From Paracoccaceae bacterium (GTDB taxonomy: Bacteria; Pseudomonadota; Alphaproteobacteria; Rhodobacterales; Rhodobacteraceae), in the NCBI GenBank assembly GCA_026982255.1, contig JALSHL010000002.1:1-7246 (forward strand): 7,246 nucleotides of DNA, given 5' to 3'. Numbering within the stretch: the stretch's first letter is position 1; every line of letters starts with the position of its first letter. The notes under the pieces are model-generated. The model was not told where the DNA came from, did no database searches, and saw only the letters and a list, made by a program, of their open reading frames with translations. This document shows positions 1 to 6,546 of the stretch, one piece after another. Made by a program: the position numbers and the translations under genes.

Positions 1-2043
1 GGGATGCCGTGGATGGGCACCTTCCATTCGCTCTGCGTCAAGCTGCTGCGCCGCCATGCGGAGCTGGCCGGGCTGAAATCGAATTTCACCATTCTGGACA
101 CCGACGACCAGATCCGGCTGCTGAAGCAGTTGATCCGCGCCGAAAACATCGACGAGAAGCGCTGGCCCGCGCGGCTGCTGGCCGGTTTTATCGACCAGTG
201 GAAAAACCGTGCCTGGACGCCGGAGATGGTGCCGGCCTCGGAAAGCGGCATGTATGACCGGCGCGGGACGGAGTTCTATGCGCTCTATCAGGCGCGGCTC
301 AAAACGCTGAATGCGGTGGATTTCGGCGATCTGCTGCTGCATATGGTGCGGATTTTCCAGGAAAACCCCGATGTGCTGGAGAAATACCAGCGCTGGTTCC
401 GGTATATTCTGGTGGACGAGTATCAGGACACCAACGTGGCGCAATATCTGTGGCTGCGGCTGCTGGCGGGCGGGCACCGGAATATCTGCTGCGTGGGAGA
501 CGACGACCAGTCGATCTATGGCTGGCGCGGGGCCGAGGTCGGCAATATCCTGAAATTCGAAAAGGATTTCCCGGGGGCGAAGGTGATCCGGCTGGAGCAG
601 AACTACCGCTCTACCGGCCATATTCTGGCGGCGGCCAGCGCGGTGATCAAGGGCAACGAGGACCGCCTTGGCAAGACCCTGTGGACCGACAGCGGCGAGG
701 GCGAGAAGGTGCGCCTGATCGGCCATTGGGACGCACCGGAGGAGGCCCGCTGGATCGGCGAGGAGATCGAGGCGCTGCAACGCGGCACCCGCGGGCGGGA
801 CCCGCTGCCGCTGGACGGGATGGCGATTCTGGTGCGGGCCAGCCACCAGATGCGCGCTTTCGAGGACCGGTTCCTGTCGCTCGGCCTGCCCTATCGGGTA
901 ATCGGCGGGCCGCGGTTTTACGAGCGGCTGGAGATCCGCGATGCCATGGCCTATTTCCGCGTGGTGGTCAGCCCCGACGACGGGATGGCGTTCGAGCGTA
1001 TCATCAACACGCCGAAACGCGGGCTGGGCGACAAGGCGCAACAGGTGGTCAATCTGGCGGCGCGCGAAAACGGAGTGTCGCCGCTGGTCGGCGCGCAGAT
1101 CGTGGTGGCAGAGGAACGGCTGCCGGCGCGGGCGCGCAATGCGCTGAAGGGCTTGCTCGACAATATCGACCGCTGGCGGCAGATGATGGCCACGGGCGAG
1201 GTAGACCATGTGGAACTGGCCGGAATCATTCTGGACGAGAGCGGCTATACCGAATTCTGGAAAAAGGACAAATCGCCGGATGCGGCGGGGCGGCTGGAAA
1301 ACCTGAAAGAACTGCTGAAGGCGCTGGAGGAATTCGAGAATTTGCAGGGGTTTCTGGAGCATGTCTCGCTGATCATGGACAATGCCTCGGACGAGGCGGG
1401 GGAAAAGGTTTCCATCATGACCCTGCACGCGGCCAAAGGGCTGGAATTCCCCTGCGTGTTCCTGCCGGGGTGGGAGGACGGGCTGTTCCCCAGCCAGCGC
1501 TCGATGGACGAAAGCGGGCAGAAGGGGCTGGAGGAGGAACGCCGCCTCGCCTATGTCGGCATCACCCGGGCCGAGGAATTATGCACGATCTCCTTTGCCG
1601 CCAACCGGCAGGTCTTTGGCCAGTGGCAAAGCACCCTGCCCTCGCGGTTCATCGACGAATTGCCGCCGGAGCATGTGGATGTGCTGACCCCGCCGGGCCT
1701 GTATGGCGGCAGCTACGGCGCGGCGAAACCGGAATTCGGCGGCATGATGCGCGGCAGCGATCTGGAGGCACGGGTGGCCTCGGCCGATGTTTACAATTCG
1801 CCGGGCTGGAAACGGATGCAGAACCGCAGCCAACGACCCCATGCCAACCCCGCGCAGGCGCGCAAGGTGGTGGAGGCCGAGGTGGTTCCCTTCGTCCCTG
1901 GCGACCGCGTATTCCACCAGAAATTCGGCTATGGCGCGGTCACGGCAATCGACAACGACAAGCTGACGGTGCTGTTCGACAAGGCGGGCGAGAAAAAGGT
2001 GATGGCGGGGTTCGTAACCGGCAAGGACGAGGTGCCGTTTTAG
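1..2043 (+). CDS. UvrD/PcrA-type ATP-dependent DNA helicase (5' partial)
   Basis: Superfamily 1A 3'-5' DNA helicase, which unwinds DNA with ATP in nucleotide excision and mismatch repair and in clearing stalled replication or transcription complexes. The reading frame is open through base 1, so the true start and the Walker A motif (motif I) lie upstream. The first Met in the window (base 4) is internal, since the family motif GTFHS follows at residues 5-9 counted from it. In that numbering I see motif II LVDEYQDTN (136-144), motif III GDDDQSIYGWRGA (165-177), motif IV LEQNYRS (197-203), YRVIGGPRFYERLEIRDA (297-314), motif V TLHAAKGLEFP (473-483) and motif VI RRLAYVGITRAE (513-524). The C-terminus (about 631-670, PGDRVFHQKFGYGAV) matches the small Tudor-like domain by which PcrA/UvrD contacts RNA polymerase. 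All visible catalytic residues are intact. PcrA and UvrD cannot be told apart here, so no symbol is given. It converges on the DUF1127/sRNA unit. Confidence 0.95.
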   Translation, partial: GMPWMGTFHSLCVKLLRRHAELAGLKSNFTILDTDDQIRLLKQLIRAENIDEKRWPARLLAGFIDQWKNRAWTPEMVPASESGMYDRRGTEFYALYQARLKTLNAVDFGDLLLHMVRIFQENPDVLEKYQRWFRYILVDEYQDTNVAQYLWLRLLAGGHRNICCVGDDDQSIYGWRGAEVGNILKFEKDFPGAKVIRLEQNYRSTGHILAAASAVIKGNEDRLGKTLWTDSGEGEKVRLIGHWDAPEEARWIGEEIEALQRGTRGRDPLPLDGMAILVRASHQMRAFEDRFLSLGLPYRVIGGPRFYERLEIRDAMAYFRVVVSPDDGMAFERIINTPKRGLGDKAQQVVNLAARENGVSPLVGAQIVVAEERLPARARNALKGLLDNIDRWRQMMATGEVDHVELAGIILDESGYTEFWKKDKSPDAAGRLENLKELLKALEEFENLQGFLEHVSLIMDNASDEAGEKVSIMTLHAAKGLEFPCVFLPGWEDGLFPSQRSMDESGQKGLEEERRLAYVGITRAEELCTISFAANRQVFGQWQSTLPSRFIDELPPEHVDVLTPPGLYGGSYGAAKPEFGGMMRGSDLEARVASADVYNSPGWKRMQNRSQRPHANPAQARKVVEAEVVPFVPGDRVFHQKFGYGAVTAIDNDKLTVLFDKAGEKKVMAGFVTGKDEVPF

Positions 2044-2051
2044 GCGCGCAC

Positions 2052-2096
2052 AAAAAAACGGCGCTTCCGGTAGGGAGGAGGACCGGAAACGCCGTT
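2052..2096 (-). terminator. Rho-independent terminator of DUF1127/sRNA unit
   Basis: A 15-bp stem (2082-2096 with 2057-2071) closes a 10-nt loop. On the minus strand it runs into seven T residues (complement of A2052-2058, two of them in the stem base). Position 2064/2089 is a G-U wobble in the minus transcript but a C-A mismatch in a plus transcript, and the plus-strand tail is only CUUUAUA. The element is therefore built for the minus strand. It may still work less well as the terminator of the helicase gene, which stops only 8 nt before it. Confidence 0.85.
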
Positions 2097-2121
2097 CTTT
2101 ATACCCGCAGAAAGGGAGGAG
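2072..2121. repeat. Duplicated loop 9-mer AGGGAGGAG (2072-2080 and 2113-2121)
   Basis: The 9-base word AGGGAGGAG occurs twice, 41 bases apart, each time in the loop of a hairpin whose stems are unrelated in sequence. Stem sequences differ while the loop words are identical, which suggests that the loop word is what is selected. In the minus-strand RNA it reads CUCCUCCCU. Confidence 0.9.
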
Positions 2122-2136
2122 ATCTGCGGTATTCGG

Positions 2137-2349
2137 TTAGCCGTAAACGGCCTTGTATGCCACTTCGTGCAGGCTGGACCGGCACAGGCCGAGGTCGGCC
2201 AGTTCGCGGTTCGACAGGGACTTCAGCTCGTTCATGGTTTTCACATAGAGGCGGTGATCCGCGAAGGCCTGGCGCTGGTTGGCGAGAAAGGCGGAAACGC
2301 GGTCCAGAACGGAAGCGTGAGCGGCATGGTTGGCAGTGATATAAGCCAT
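2137..2349 (-). CDS. Small DUF1127 protein (CcaF1-like)
   Basis: A 70-residue basic protein. The C-terminal half (about 35-66) holds the DUF1127 core: VKTMNELKSLSNRELADLGL at 36-55, followed by CRSSLHEVAYKAVYG. The N-terminal 30 residues are a predicted amphipathic helix region. The start MAYITANHAA is chosen because a good ribosome site (AAAGGAA, about 2358-2364 on the minus strand) lies a few bases upstream and the length fits the family. An upstream in-frame ATG at 2481 would add 44 residues that cross the promoter candidate. No signal peptide or membrane segment is seen. DUF1127 proteins are arginine-rich small proteins. In R. sphaeroides the one linked to the CcsR RNAs (CcaF1) binds RNA and affects sRNA maturation and RNA turnover. 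The same role is inferred here from the twin-hairpin RNA directly downstream. It is convergent with the helicase and divergent from the MFS gene. Confidence 0.92.
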   Translation of the reverse strand: MAYITANHAAHASVLDRVSAFLANQRQAFADHRLYVKTMNELKSLSNRELADLGLCRSSLHEVAYKAVYG

Positions 2350-2410
2350 GGTCGTATTCCTTTGTGCGGGCGGCCTGCGCATTGTTGCCAGTGCCGTGTT
2401 GTCTTTCGAT

Positions 2411-2444
2411 GAGGGTGATATAACCCTCTTCGCAGCTGCAACAA
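2411..2444 (-). promoter_or_regulatory. Candidate promoter and dyad upstream of DUF1127
   Basis: Read on the minus strand, TTGTTG (2444-2439) and TATATC (2422-2417) are separated by 16 bp. This puts a start near 2410 and gives a 5' leader of about 60 nt. The -10 sits exactly in the spacer of a perfect 6+6 inverted repeat, GAGGGT-N6-ACCCTC (2411-2416 and 2423-2428). A second register, TTGCAG with TTATAT, has a 12-bp spacer and would be closer to a heat-shock-sigma (RpoH) layout; the R. sphaeroides counterpart is reported to be driven by RpoHI/RpoHII. The sigma factor cannot be decided by eye. Confidence 0.4.
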
Positions 2445-2532
2445 TGCACAGTTGGCGAAGGCCGCTATGCGCGGAACGCATGGCTTTGCAAGGCTCTGGT
2501 CAAGCGCGCAAAACGGGCATAGGGATAGGGGC

Positions 2533-3726
2533 ATGAACCTGTCCGCGCTGAAATCCCCGCAATACCGGTTGTATCTGGTCGGCAATGTCTTTGGCATGAA
2601 TGCCAACTGGATTTTGCGGCTGGTGATCGGCTGGCTGGCGTGGGATCTGACGGAATCGGCCGGTTTTGTCGGGCTAGTGAGCTTCCTTGCCTTTTCGCCG
2701 GTGTTGCTGGGCGGGCCGGTGTTCGGGGTGATTACCGACCGCGTGGACGTGAAACGGGCGGCGGTGCTGGTGCAGGTGGCGGTGGCGGCGCTGTCGCTGC
2801 TGATGCTGGCGGTGCTGCTGGCGGATGTGATCTCGCCGCTGTTTTTGGCCATCTATGCGTTTGTTCTGGGCATTGTCCTGTCGGCGTATCAGCCGGTGCG
2901 CCTGTCGCTGGGACCGCGGCTGGTGCGGCCGGAGCGGATAGCCTCGGTCGTCAGTATCGGGGCGCTGAATTTCAACATCAGCCGCCTGACCGGACCCGCG
3001 GTCGGCGGGGCGCTGGTGGCGCAGTTCGGGGCGGCGGCAGCCATCGCGGTGGCCTGTGTTCTCTATGTGCCGTTTCTGGTGATCCTGTCGCGGCTGCAAC
3101 CGCGCGACAAGCTGTCGGCACCGGCGCATCTGCCGATGTGGGGGGCCTTCAAGCAGGGGCTGGCGTTCATTGCCGCGCATCGGGTGGTACGCATCGCCTT
3201 TGTCGTCACGGGGCTGTTCTCGATGGTGGTGCGCGCGCCGACGGAGATCCTGCCGATCATTGCCGACGGGGTGTTTGCCAAGGGACCGGCGGGGCTGGGT
3301 GCGCTGGCAGCGGCGGCGGGGGCCGGCGCGATGGTGGCCTCGTTCATTCAGGTGGTCGTGCCGCCGGCGGCAATGGGGCGGGTGCCGGTGCGCGGGCTGG
3401 TGGCCACAGTGGCAGGGGCGGCGATGGCGTTGGTGCTGGGGGTCAGCACCAACTGGCCGCTGACGGTGGCGATGGTGGCGGGCATCGGGTTTGCCAGCAC
3501 CATGGTCGGCGTGAATTTCCAGTCGAGCGTGCAAATGCAGCTGGACGACCACATCCGCGGGCGGGTGATGAGCCTGTGGATGACAGCGGCGGTCGGGGGC
3601 ACGGCGCTGGGGGCGCTGGCGCTCGGCGGGCTGATCGAGTGGCTGGGCCTGCCGCTGGCGCTGGGCGGTGTCGGCGGGGCCAGCCTGCTGGTGTTTCTGG
3701 TGATAACGCCGCGGTTCCGGCGCTAA
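2533..3726 (+). CDS. Major facilitator superfamily transporter, MFS_3-like
   Basis: An integral inner-membrane protein of 397 residues, the usual length for a 12-helix MFS carrier. Hydrophobic segments run nearly end to end (for example about 13-37, 45-67, 77-98, 103-125, 168-186, 222-244, 253-277, 288-305, 309-327, 351-369, 373-392). The loop between the second and third helices has the MFS signature GVITDRVDVKR (65-75), and the tenth-helix region has IRGRVMSLW (341-349), typical of the MFS_3 group that includes EntS-like exporters. Start at 2533 is chosen because AGGGA (2521-2525) lies 7 nt upstream and because the sequence from LKSPQYRLYLVGNVF onward begins like relatives; an ATG at 2452 would add 27 non-hydrophobic residues. 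Substrate is unknown: an efflux role is plausible, but nothing beside it identifies a cargo. The stop codon overlaps the tupC-like stop by 4 nt. Confidence 0.9.
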   Translation: MNLSALKSPQYRLYLVGNVFGMNANWILRLVIGWLAWDLTESAGFVGLVSFLAFSPVLLGGPVFGVITDRVDVKRAAVLVQVAVAALSLLMLAVLLADVISPLFLAIYAFVLGIVLSAYQPVRLSLGPRLVRPERIASVVSIGALNFNISRLTGPAVGGALVAQFGAAAAIAVACVLYVPFLVILSRLQPRDKLSAPAHLPMWGAFKQGLAFIAAHRVVRIAFVVTGLFSMVVRAPTEILPIIADGVFAKGPAGLGALAAAAGAGAMVASFIQVVVPPAAMGRVPVRGLVATVAGAAMALVLGVSTNWPLTVAMVAGIGFASTMVGVNFQSSVQMQLDDHIRGRVMSLWMTAAVGGTALGALALGGLIEWLGLPLALGGVGGASLLVFLVITPRFRR

Positions 3727-4430
3727 AGGCGGCCTTCGAGAAAATCGGCAATGGCCCCTTCGTGCGGGCGGGTGAAAAAGCTGTCGGCGGACTCGTGCGC
3801 CAGCAAGGCACCCTCGGCAAACATCAGAACATCGTCAGCCAGCCGCTTGGCCTGATGGATGTCATGGGTGACGAGCAACACCTTGGTGCTCGCGGCAGCA
3901 ATGTCGCGCACGGCGGTTTCCAGTTCCTTTGTCGAGGCGGGGTCGAGGCTGGCCGACGGTTCGTCCATCAGGATCACCGACGGGCTGGCAATCGCGGCAC
4001 GGGCCAGCGCGAGACGCTGGCGTTCGCCACCCGACAGGCTGGCGGCGGGGGCATTGGCGTGGGTGTCCAGACGGGCCTGTTGCAATGCGGCTTCCACCTT
4101 TTTGCGACGTTCGGCGCGCGGGGAGCCGAGGGCAAGAAGCGGAAATTCGATATTGGCCCGCACCGAGCGGCGCAACAGCGGGGTGGTCTGGAACAGGAAG
4201 CCGCGCTCCTGCCGCGTTGCGACAGCGGGGCGCCCGTTCCACAACACCGTGCCCTTGTCGGGGGCAAACAACCCGTGGCACATTTTGACAAACAGGCTCT
4301 TGCCCGCGCCGTTGTGCCCCAGAATGACCGTGATCCCGCCGCTGTCCAGCGTCAGATCGATCGGGCCGAGCAGCCTGCGCCCGTCGCGGTTCACTTCGGC
4401 CTGCCGGAGTTCGAGAGTGGCGAAAGCCAT
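3723..4430 (-). CDS. tupC: ABC transporter ATP-binding protein, tungstate (TupC)-like
   Basis: A 235-residue cytoplasmic ATPase subunit that powers import through the permease encoded just upstream. All ABC motifs are present and intact: Walker A GHNGAGKS (38-45), Q-loop FQ (Q81), signature LSGGERQRLALAR (132-144), Walker B VILMDEPSASLD (152-163) and the H-loop THD (H189). No C-terminal molybdate-binding (TOBE) domain follows, unlike ModC, and the length fits TupC/WtpC-type tungstate ATPases lacking it. The assignment to tungstate rests mainly on the neighbouring permease. Its start codon shares one base with the permease stop (TGATG), and a full AGGAGG (4443-4438, minus strand) lies 7 nt upstream, within the end of the permease gene, so translation is probably coupled. 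The stop overlaps the convergent MFS stop. Confidence 0.85.
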   Translation of the reverse strand: MAFATLELRQAEVNRDGRRLLGPIDLTLDSGGITVILGHNGAGKSLFVKMCHGLFAPDKGTVLWNGRPAVATRQERGFLFQTTPLLRRSVRANIEFPLLALGSPRAERRKKVEAALQQARLDTHANAPAASLSGGERQRLALARAAIASPSVILMDEPSASLDPASTKELETAVRDIAAASTKVLLVTHDIHQAKRLADDVLMFAEGALLAHESADSFFTRPHEGAIADFLEGRL

Positions 4431-5128
4431 CACACCCCCTCCTGATAGCGCTGGCCGATCTGGCCGAGAGCATAGATGACCGCGTTCACCGCAATGGCGA
4501 TAGAGATCAGGACGACGCCCAGCGCCAGTGCCAGTTCCAGATTGCCCTTGGAGGTCTCCAGCGCGATGGTCGTCGTCATCACGCGGGTAACACCGTTGAT
4601 GTTGCCGCCGACGATAATCACCGCGCCGACCTCGGCAATGGCGCGGCCGAAACCGGCGAGCAGGGCCGTGGTGACCCCGATGCGGGCATCCCAGAGCAGC
4701 GTGCGCAGTTTCAGCAGCGGCGAGACATCGAGGGCCGCCATCAGCTCGCCGTATTCGCGTTTCAGCGGCAGGATGGCGGCGCGGGTCAGGGCAAGGATGA
4801 TCGGCAGGATCAGGACGGTTTGCGCGATGATCATGGCCTTTGGCGTGAACAGCAGCCCGAACTGGCCCAACGGTCCGGCGCGCGACAGCAGCAGATAGAC
4901 GCCCAGCCCGACCACCACCGGCGGCAGGGCCATCAGGGCGTTGCTGACCACCACCAGAACCCGTTTTCCGGGAAAATCCCAGATAGCCAGCGCCGCGCCC
5001 AGCGGGGCACCGATCAGAAGGCTGAAAAACACCGCCGAAAGGCTGACGCGCAGGGACAGGCCGATAATGGCGTAGAGCGCCGGATCGAATCCGGCCACCA
5101 AGCCCCATGCCGCGCGCAAAGTTTCCAT
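4430..5128 (-). CDS. tupB: ABC transporter permease, tungstate (TupB)-like
   Basis: A 232-residue inner-membrane permease with about five to six hydrophobic segments (about 18-50, 56-82, 98-119, 151-175, 200-222). The cytoplasmic coupling loop is at about 126-150 (YGELMAALDVSPLLKLRTLL). The stretch AEVGAVIIVGGNI (165-177) followed by TRVMTTTIALETSKGNL (181-197) is, in my recognition, characteristic of TupB tungstate permeases rather than ModB. The start Met at 5128 has a good ribosome site, GAAGGGA, a few bases upstream on the minus strand. It is first in a two-gene unit with the ATPase (1-nt overlap). Tungstate import normally feeds tungsten or molybdenum cofactor enzymes such as formate dehydrogenases. 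The periplasmic binding protein TupA, usually encoded next to these genes, is not found in the 206 nt upstream nor downstream; the next genes belong to other systems. Confidence 0.85.
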   Translation of the reverse strand: METLRAAWGLVAGFDPALYAIIGLSLRVSLSAVFFSLLIGAPLGAALAIWDFPGKRVLVVVSNALMALPPVVVGLGVYLLLSRAGPLGQFGLLFTPKAMIIAQTVLILPIILALTRAAILPLKREYGELMAALDVSPLLKLRTLLWDARIGVTTALLAGFGRAIAEVGAVIIVGGNINGVTRVMTTTIALETSKGNLELALALGVVLISIAIAVNAVIYALGQIGQRYQEGV

Positions 5129-5334
5129 GCCATCCCTTCAGAGTTAAGCGATGTTTAGGCGCTAATGCAGGGCAAGGGAAGCCACCAGAGGGCGAAACCG
5201 GCGGATCAAACGGTCAAAAACCGCGCGTGAAAGGCAATTCCGGCCCGAATCACCTTGCATATAAGGTTTCGATGTCGTGGAATGGCCGCCGGAATGGCGC
5301 AAGCCGTCTGTAAATTGTTCAGGGAGAACGAAAA
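5129..5334. promoter_or_regulatory. Divergent intergenic region, tupBC / livK
   Basis: This 206-nt gap must hold the promoters of both flanking operons. For the plus strand the best -10 is TATAAG (5260-5265), with only a weak -35 (TTCCGG, 5238-5243, 16-bp spacer), leaving a leader of about 60 nt before livK. The -10 is embedded in a short dyad, CCTT-N6-AAGG (5253-5266), which could be an operator or chance. Next to the tupB ribosome site there is a small inverted repeat, AGCG-N9-CGCT (5147-5163). I found no convincing tupB promoter and no open reading frame I would defend. Confidence 0.35.
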
Positions 5335-6525
5335 ATGAAAAAACTTCTTTTGGCGACAGCCGCTTCGGCGCTTCTCGCGACCTCTGCCCTCGCGGGCAGC
5401 CACCAGATCAACGTCGGGGTTATCCTCGGTTTCACCGGCCCGATTGAATCGCTGACGCCCGACATGGGCGCCGCTGCGGAACTGGCCATGAAAGAGGTCA
5501 ACGACTCCGGCAAGCTGCTGGGCGGCAAAATGCTGAACCCCGTGCGTGGCGACTCCACCTGTATTGATTCTGCTGCTGCTACCGCCGTGGCCGAGCGTCT
5601 GATCACATCCGACAACGTGGCCGCCATCATGGGCGCCGACTGTTCCGGTGTGACCGGCGCGATTGCCAGCAACGTGGCCGTGCCAAACGGCGTTGTGATG
5701 ATTTCGCCCTCCGCGACCTCTCCGGCCCTGTCGAGCATTGACGACAACGGCCTGTTCTTCCGCACCGCGCCCTCCGATGCCCGTCAGGGTCAGGTCATGG
5801 CCGATGTGCTGGTTGACAAGGGCATCAAGGAAGTTGCCGTGACCTATACCAACAACGACTATGGTAAAGGTCTGGCCGATGCGTTCGAAAGCGCCTTCAA
5901 GGCGGCTGGCGGCACCATCACCATTTCCGCAGCCCATGAAGACGGCAAAGCGGACTATTCCGCCGAGGTTGGCGCGCTGGCATCTGCCGGTGGCGAGATC
6001 CTCGCGGTTCTCGGCTATGCGGATCAGGGTGGTAAGGGTATCATCCAGGCATCGCTCGACTCCGGTGCGTTCGATACGTTTGTTCTGGGCGACGGCATGA
6101 AATCCGACGCGCTGATCGAGGCTATCGGTCCGGACCTGAACGGCTCCATCGGCACACAGCCGGGTTCCGACAGCGACGGTGCCAAAACGCTGGTGAAAAT
6201 GCTCGAAGGTGTGGCCGACACGCCGGACGGTCCGTTCACCGCCGAAAGCTATGACGCCGCGGCACTGATCGCACTGGCCATTCAGGCCGGCGGTTCTGCC
6301 GACCGTGCCAGCATCGCGGCCAACGTGCTGAACGTTGCCAACGCCCCGGGCGAGAAAATCTATCCGGGCGAGCTGGACAAGGCGCTGCAGATTCTGGCCG
6401 ACGGTGGCGAGGTCGATTACGAGGGTGCCTCCGGTGTCGAACTGATCGGTCCGGGCGAAGCAGCCGGTTCCTATCAGGAATACGAAATCATCGACGGTGC
6501 ATTCGTAACCCAGCGTATCCGCTAA
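5335..6525 (+). CDS. livK: Periplasmic branched-chain amino acid-type binding protein
   Basis: A 396-residue substrate-binding protein of the Leu/Ile/Val-binding family (type I periplasmic fold), which captures ligand in the periplasm and delivers it to the Liv permease. A clean Sec signal peptide is visible: MKK, a hydrophobic core, then SALA with cleavage after A20. The mature N-terminus INVGVILGFTGPIESLTPDM is the typical first strand and ligand loop. C76 and C103 (DSTCIDS, GADCSG) fit the family's conserved disulfide, and SATSPALS (residues 125-132) lies where the ligand serine/threonine loop is expected. A strong ribosome site AGGGAG (5321-5326) lies 8 nt before the ATG. Codons are clearly different from the flanking genes (many GTT, GGT, CGT), as expected of a highly expressed gene. 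The ligand may be a branched-chain or another amino acid or an amide; sequence alone does not decide. livG follows after a hairpin. Confidence 0.92.
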   Translation: MKKLLLATAASALLATSALAGSHQINVGVILGFTGPIESLTPDMGAAAELAMKEVNDSGKLLGGKMLNPVRGDSTCIDSAAATAVAERLITSDNVAAIMGADCSGVTGAIASNVAVPNGVVMISPSATSPALSSIDDNGLFFRTAPSDARQGQVMADVLVDKGIKEVAVTYTNNDYGKGLADAFESAFKAAGGTITISAAHEDGKADYSAEVGALASAGGEILAVLGYADQGGKGIIQASLDSGAFDTFVLGDGMKSDALIEAIGPDLNGSIGTQPGSDSDGAKTLVKMLEGVADTPDGPFTAESYDAAALIALAIQAGGSADRASIAANVLNVANAPGEKIYPGELDKALQILADGGEVDYEGASGVELIGPGEAAGSYQEYEIIDGAFVTQRIR

Positions 6526-6546
6526 GTTACGGCACGAAAACAATCG

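Larger units (their letters stand above)
2052..2132 (-). ncRNA. Twin-hairpin 'cuckoo'/CcsR-type sRNA, 3' of DUF1127 gene
   Basis: Immediately after the DUF1127 stop (4-nt gap) the minus strand can form two stem-loops in a row. The first is 2132-2101: a 7-bp stem CCGCAGA/TCTGCGG (2123-2129 with 2105-2111), extended by three A/T pairs past a bulged C. The second is 2096-2057, a 15-bp stem with a 10-nt loop, followed by a T-tract to 2052. Both loops carry the same motif, CUCCUCCCU in the RNA (plus-strand AGGGAGGAG at 2113-2121 and 2072-2080). Two hairpins with CUYCUCCC loops downstream of a DUF1127 gene is the signature of the Rhodobacterales cuckoo RNA family, known in R. sphaeroides as CcsR1-4. 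Those are co-transcribed with and processed from the DUF1127 mRNA and act in stress and C1 metabolism. The loop motif resembles the 16S anti-Shine-Dalgarno sequence, so pairing with ribosome binding sites is possible. The exact 5' end after processing is not visible. Only one copy is present here. Confidence 0.85.

Noticed and set aside
450..2339. Long plus-strand open frame overlapping the helicase, running through its 3' end
   Set aside because: Low-complexity, Gly/Arg-rich translation with no motif, overlapping a gene with every helicase motif; typical shadow of GC-rich coding DNA. Its end also crosses the sRNA and DUF1127 gene.
2452..2532. N-terminal extension of the MFS gene from ATG 2452
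   Set aside because: The 27 extra residues are hydrophilic, there is no ribosome site there, and AGGGA lies properly spaced before ATG 2533.
2640..4445. 601-residue plus-strand open frame across the MFS and ATPase genes
   Set aside because: It is Gly/Ala/Arg-rich without membrane segments or motifs and lies out of frame with the real MFS gene and antisense to the ATPase.
3723..5108. Single 461-residue minus-strand frame joining permease and ATPase regions
   Set aside because: The first part is an out-of-frame reading of the permease; only the part from 4430 on is the true ATPase frame. It is not a genuine fusion protein.
5189..5217. TTGACC on the minus strand (5217-5212) as -35 for tupB
   Set aside because: No acceptable -10 hexamer lies 16-18 bp downstream (sequence there is GC-rich, CGCCCT).
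5242..5258. Possible sigma-54 promoter before livK (GG ... TTGCA)
   Set aside because: The GG-to-GC spacing is 13, not the required 10, so the element does not fit.
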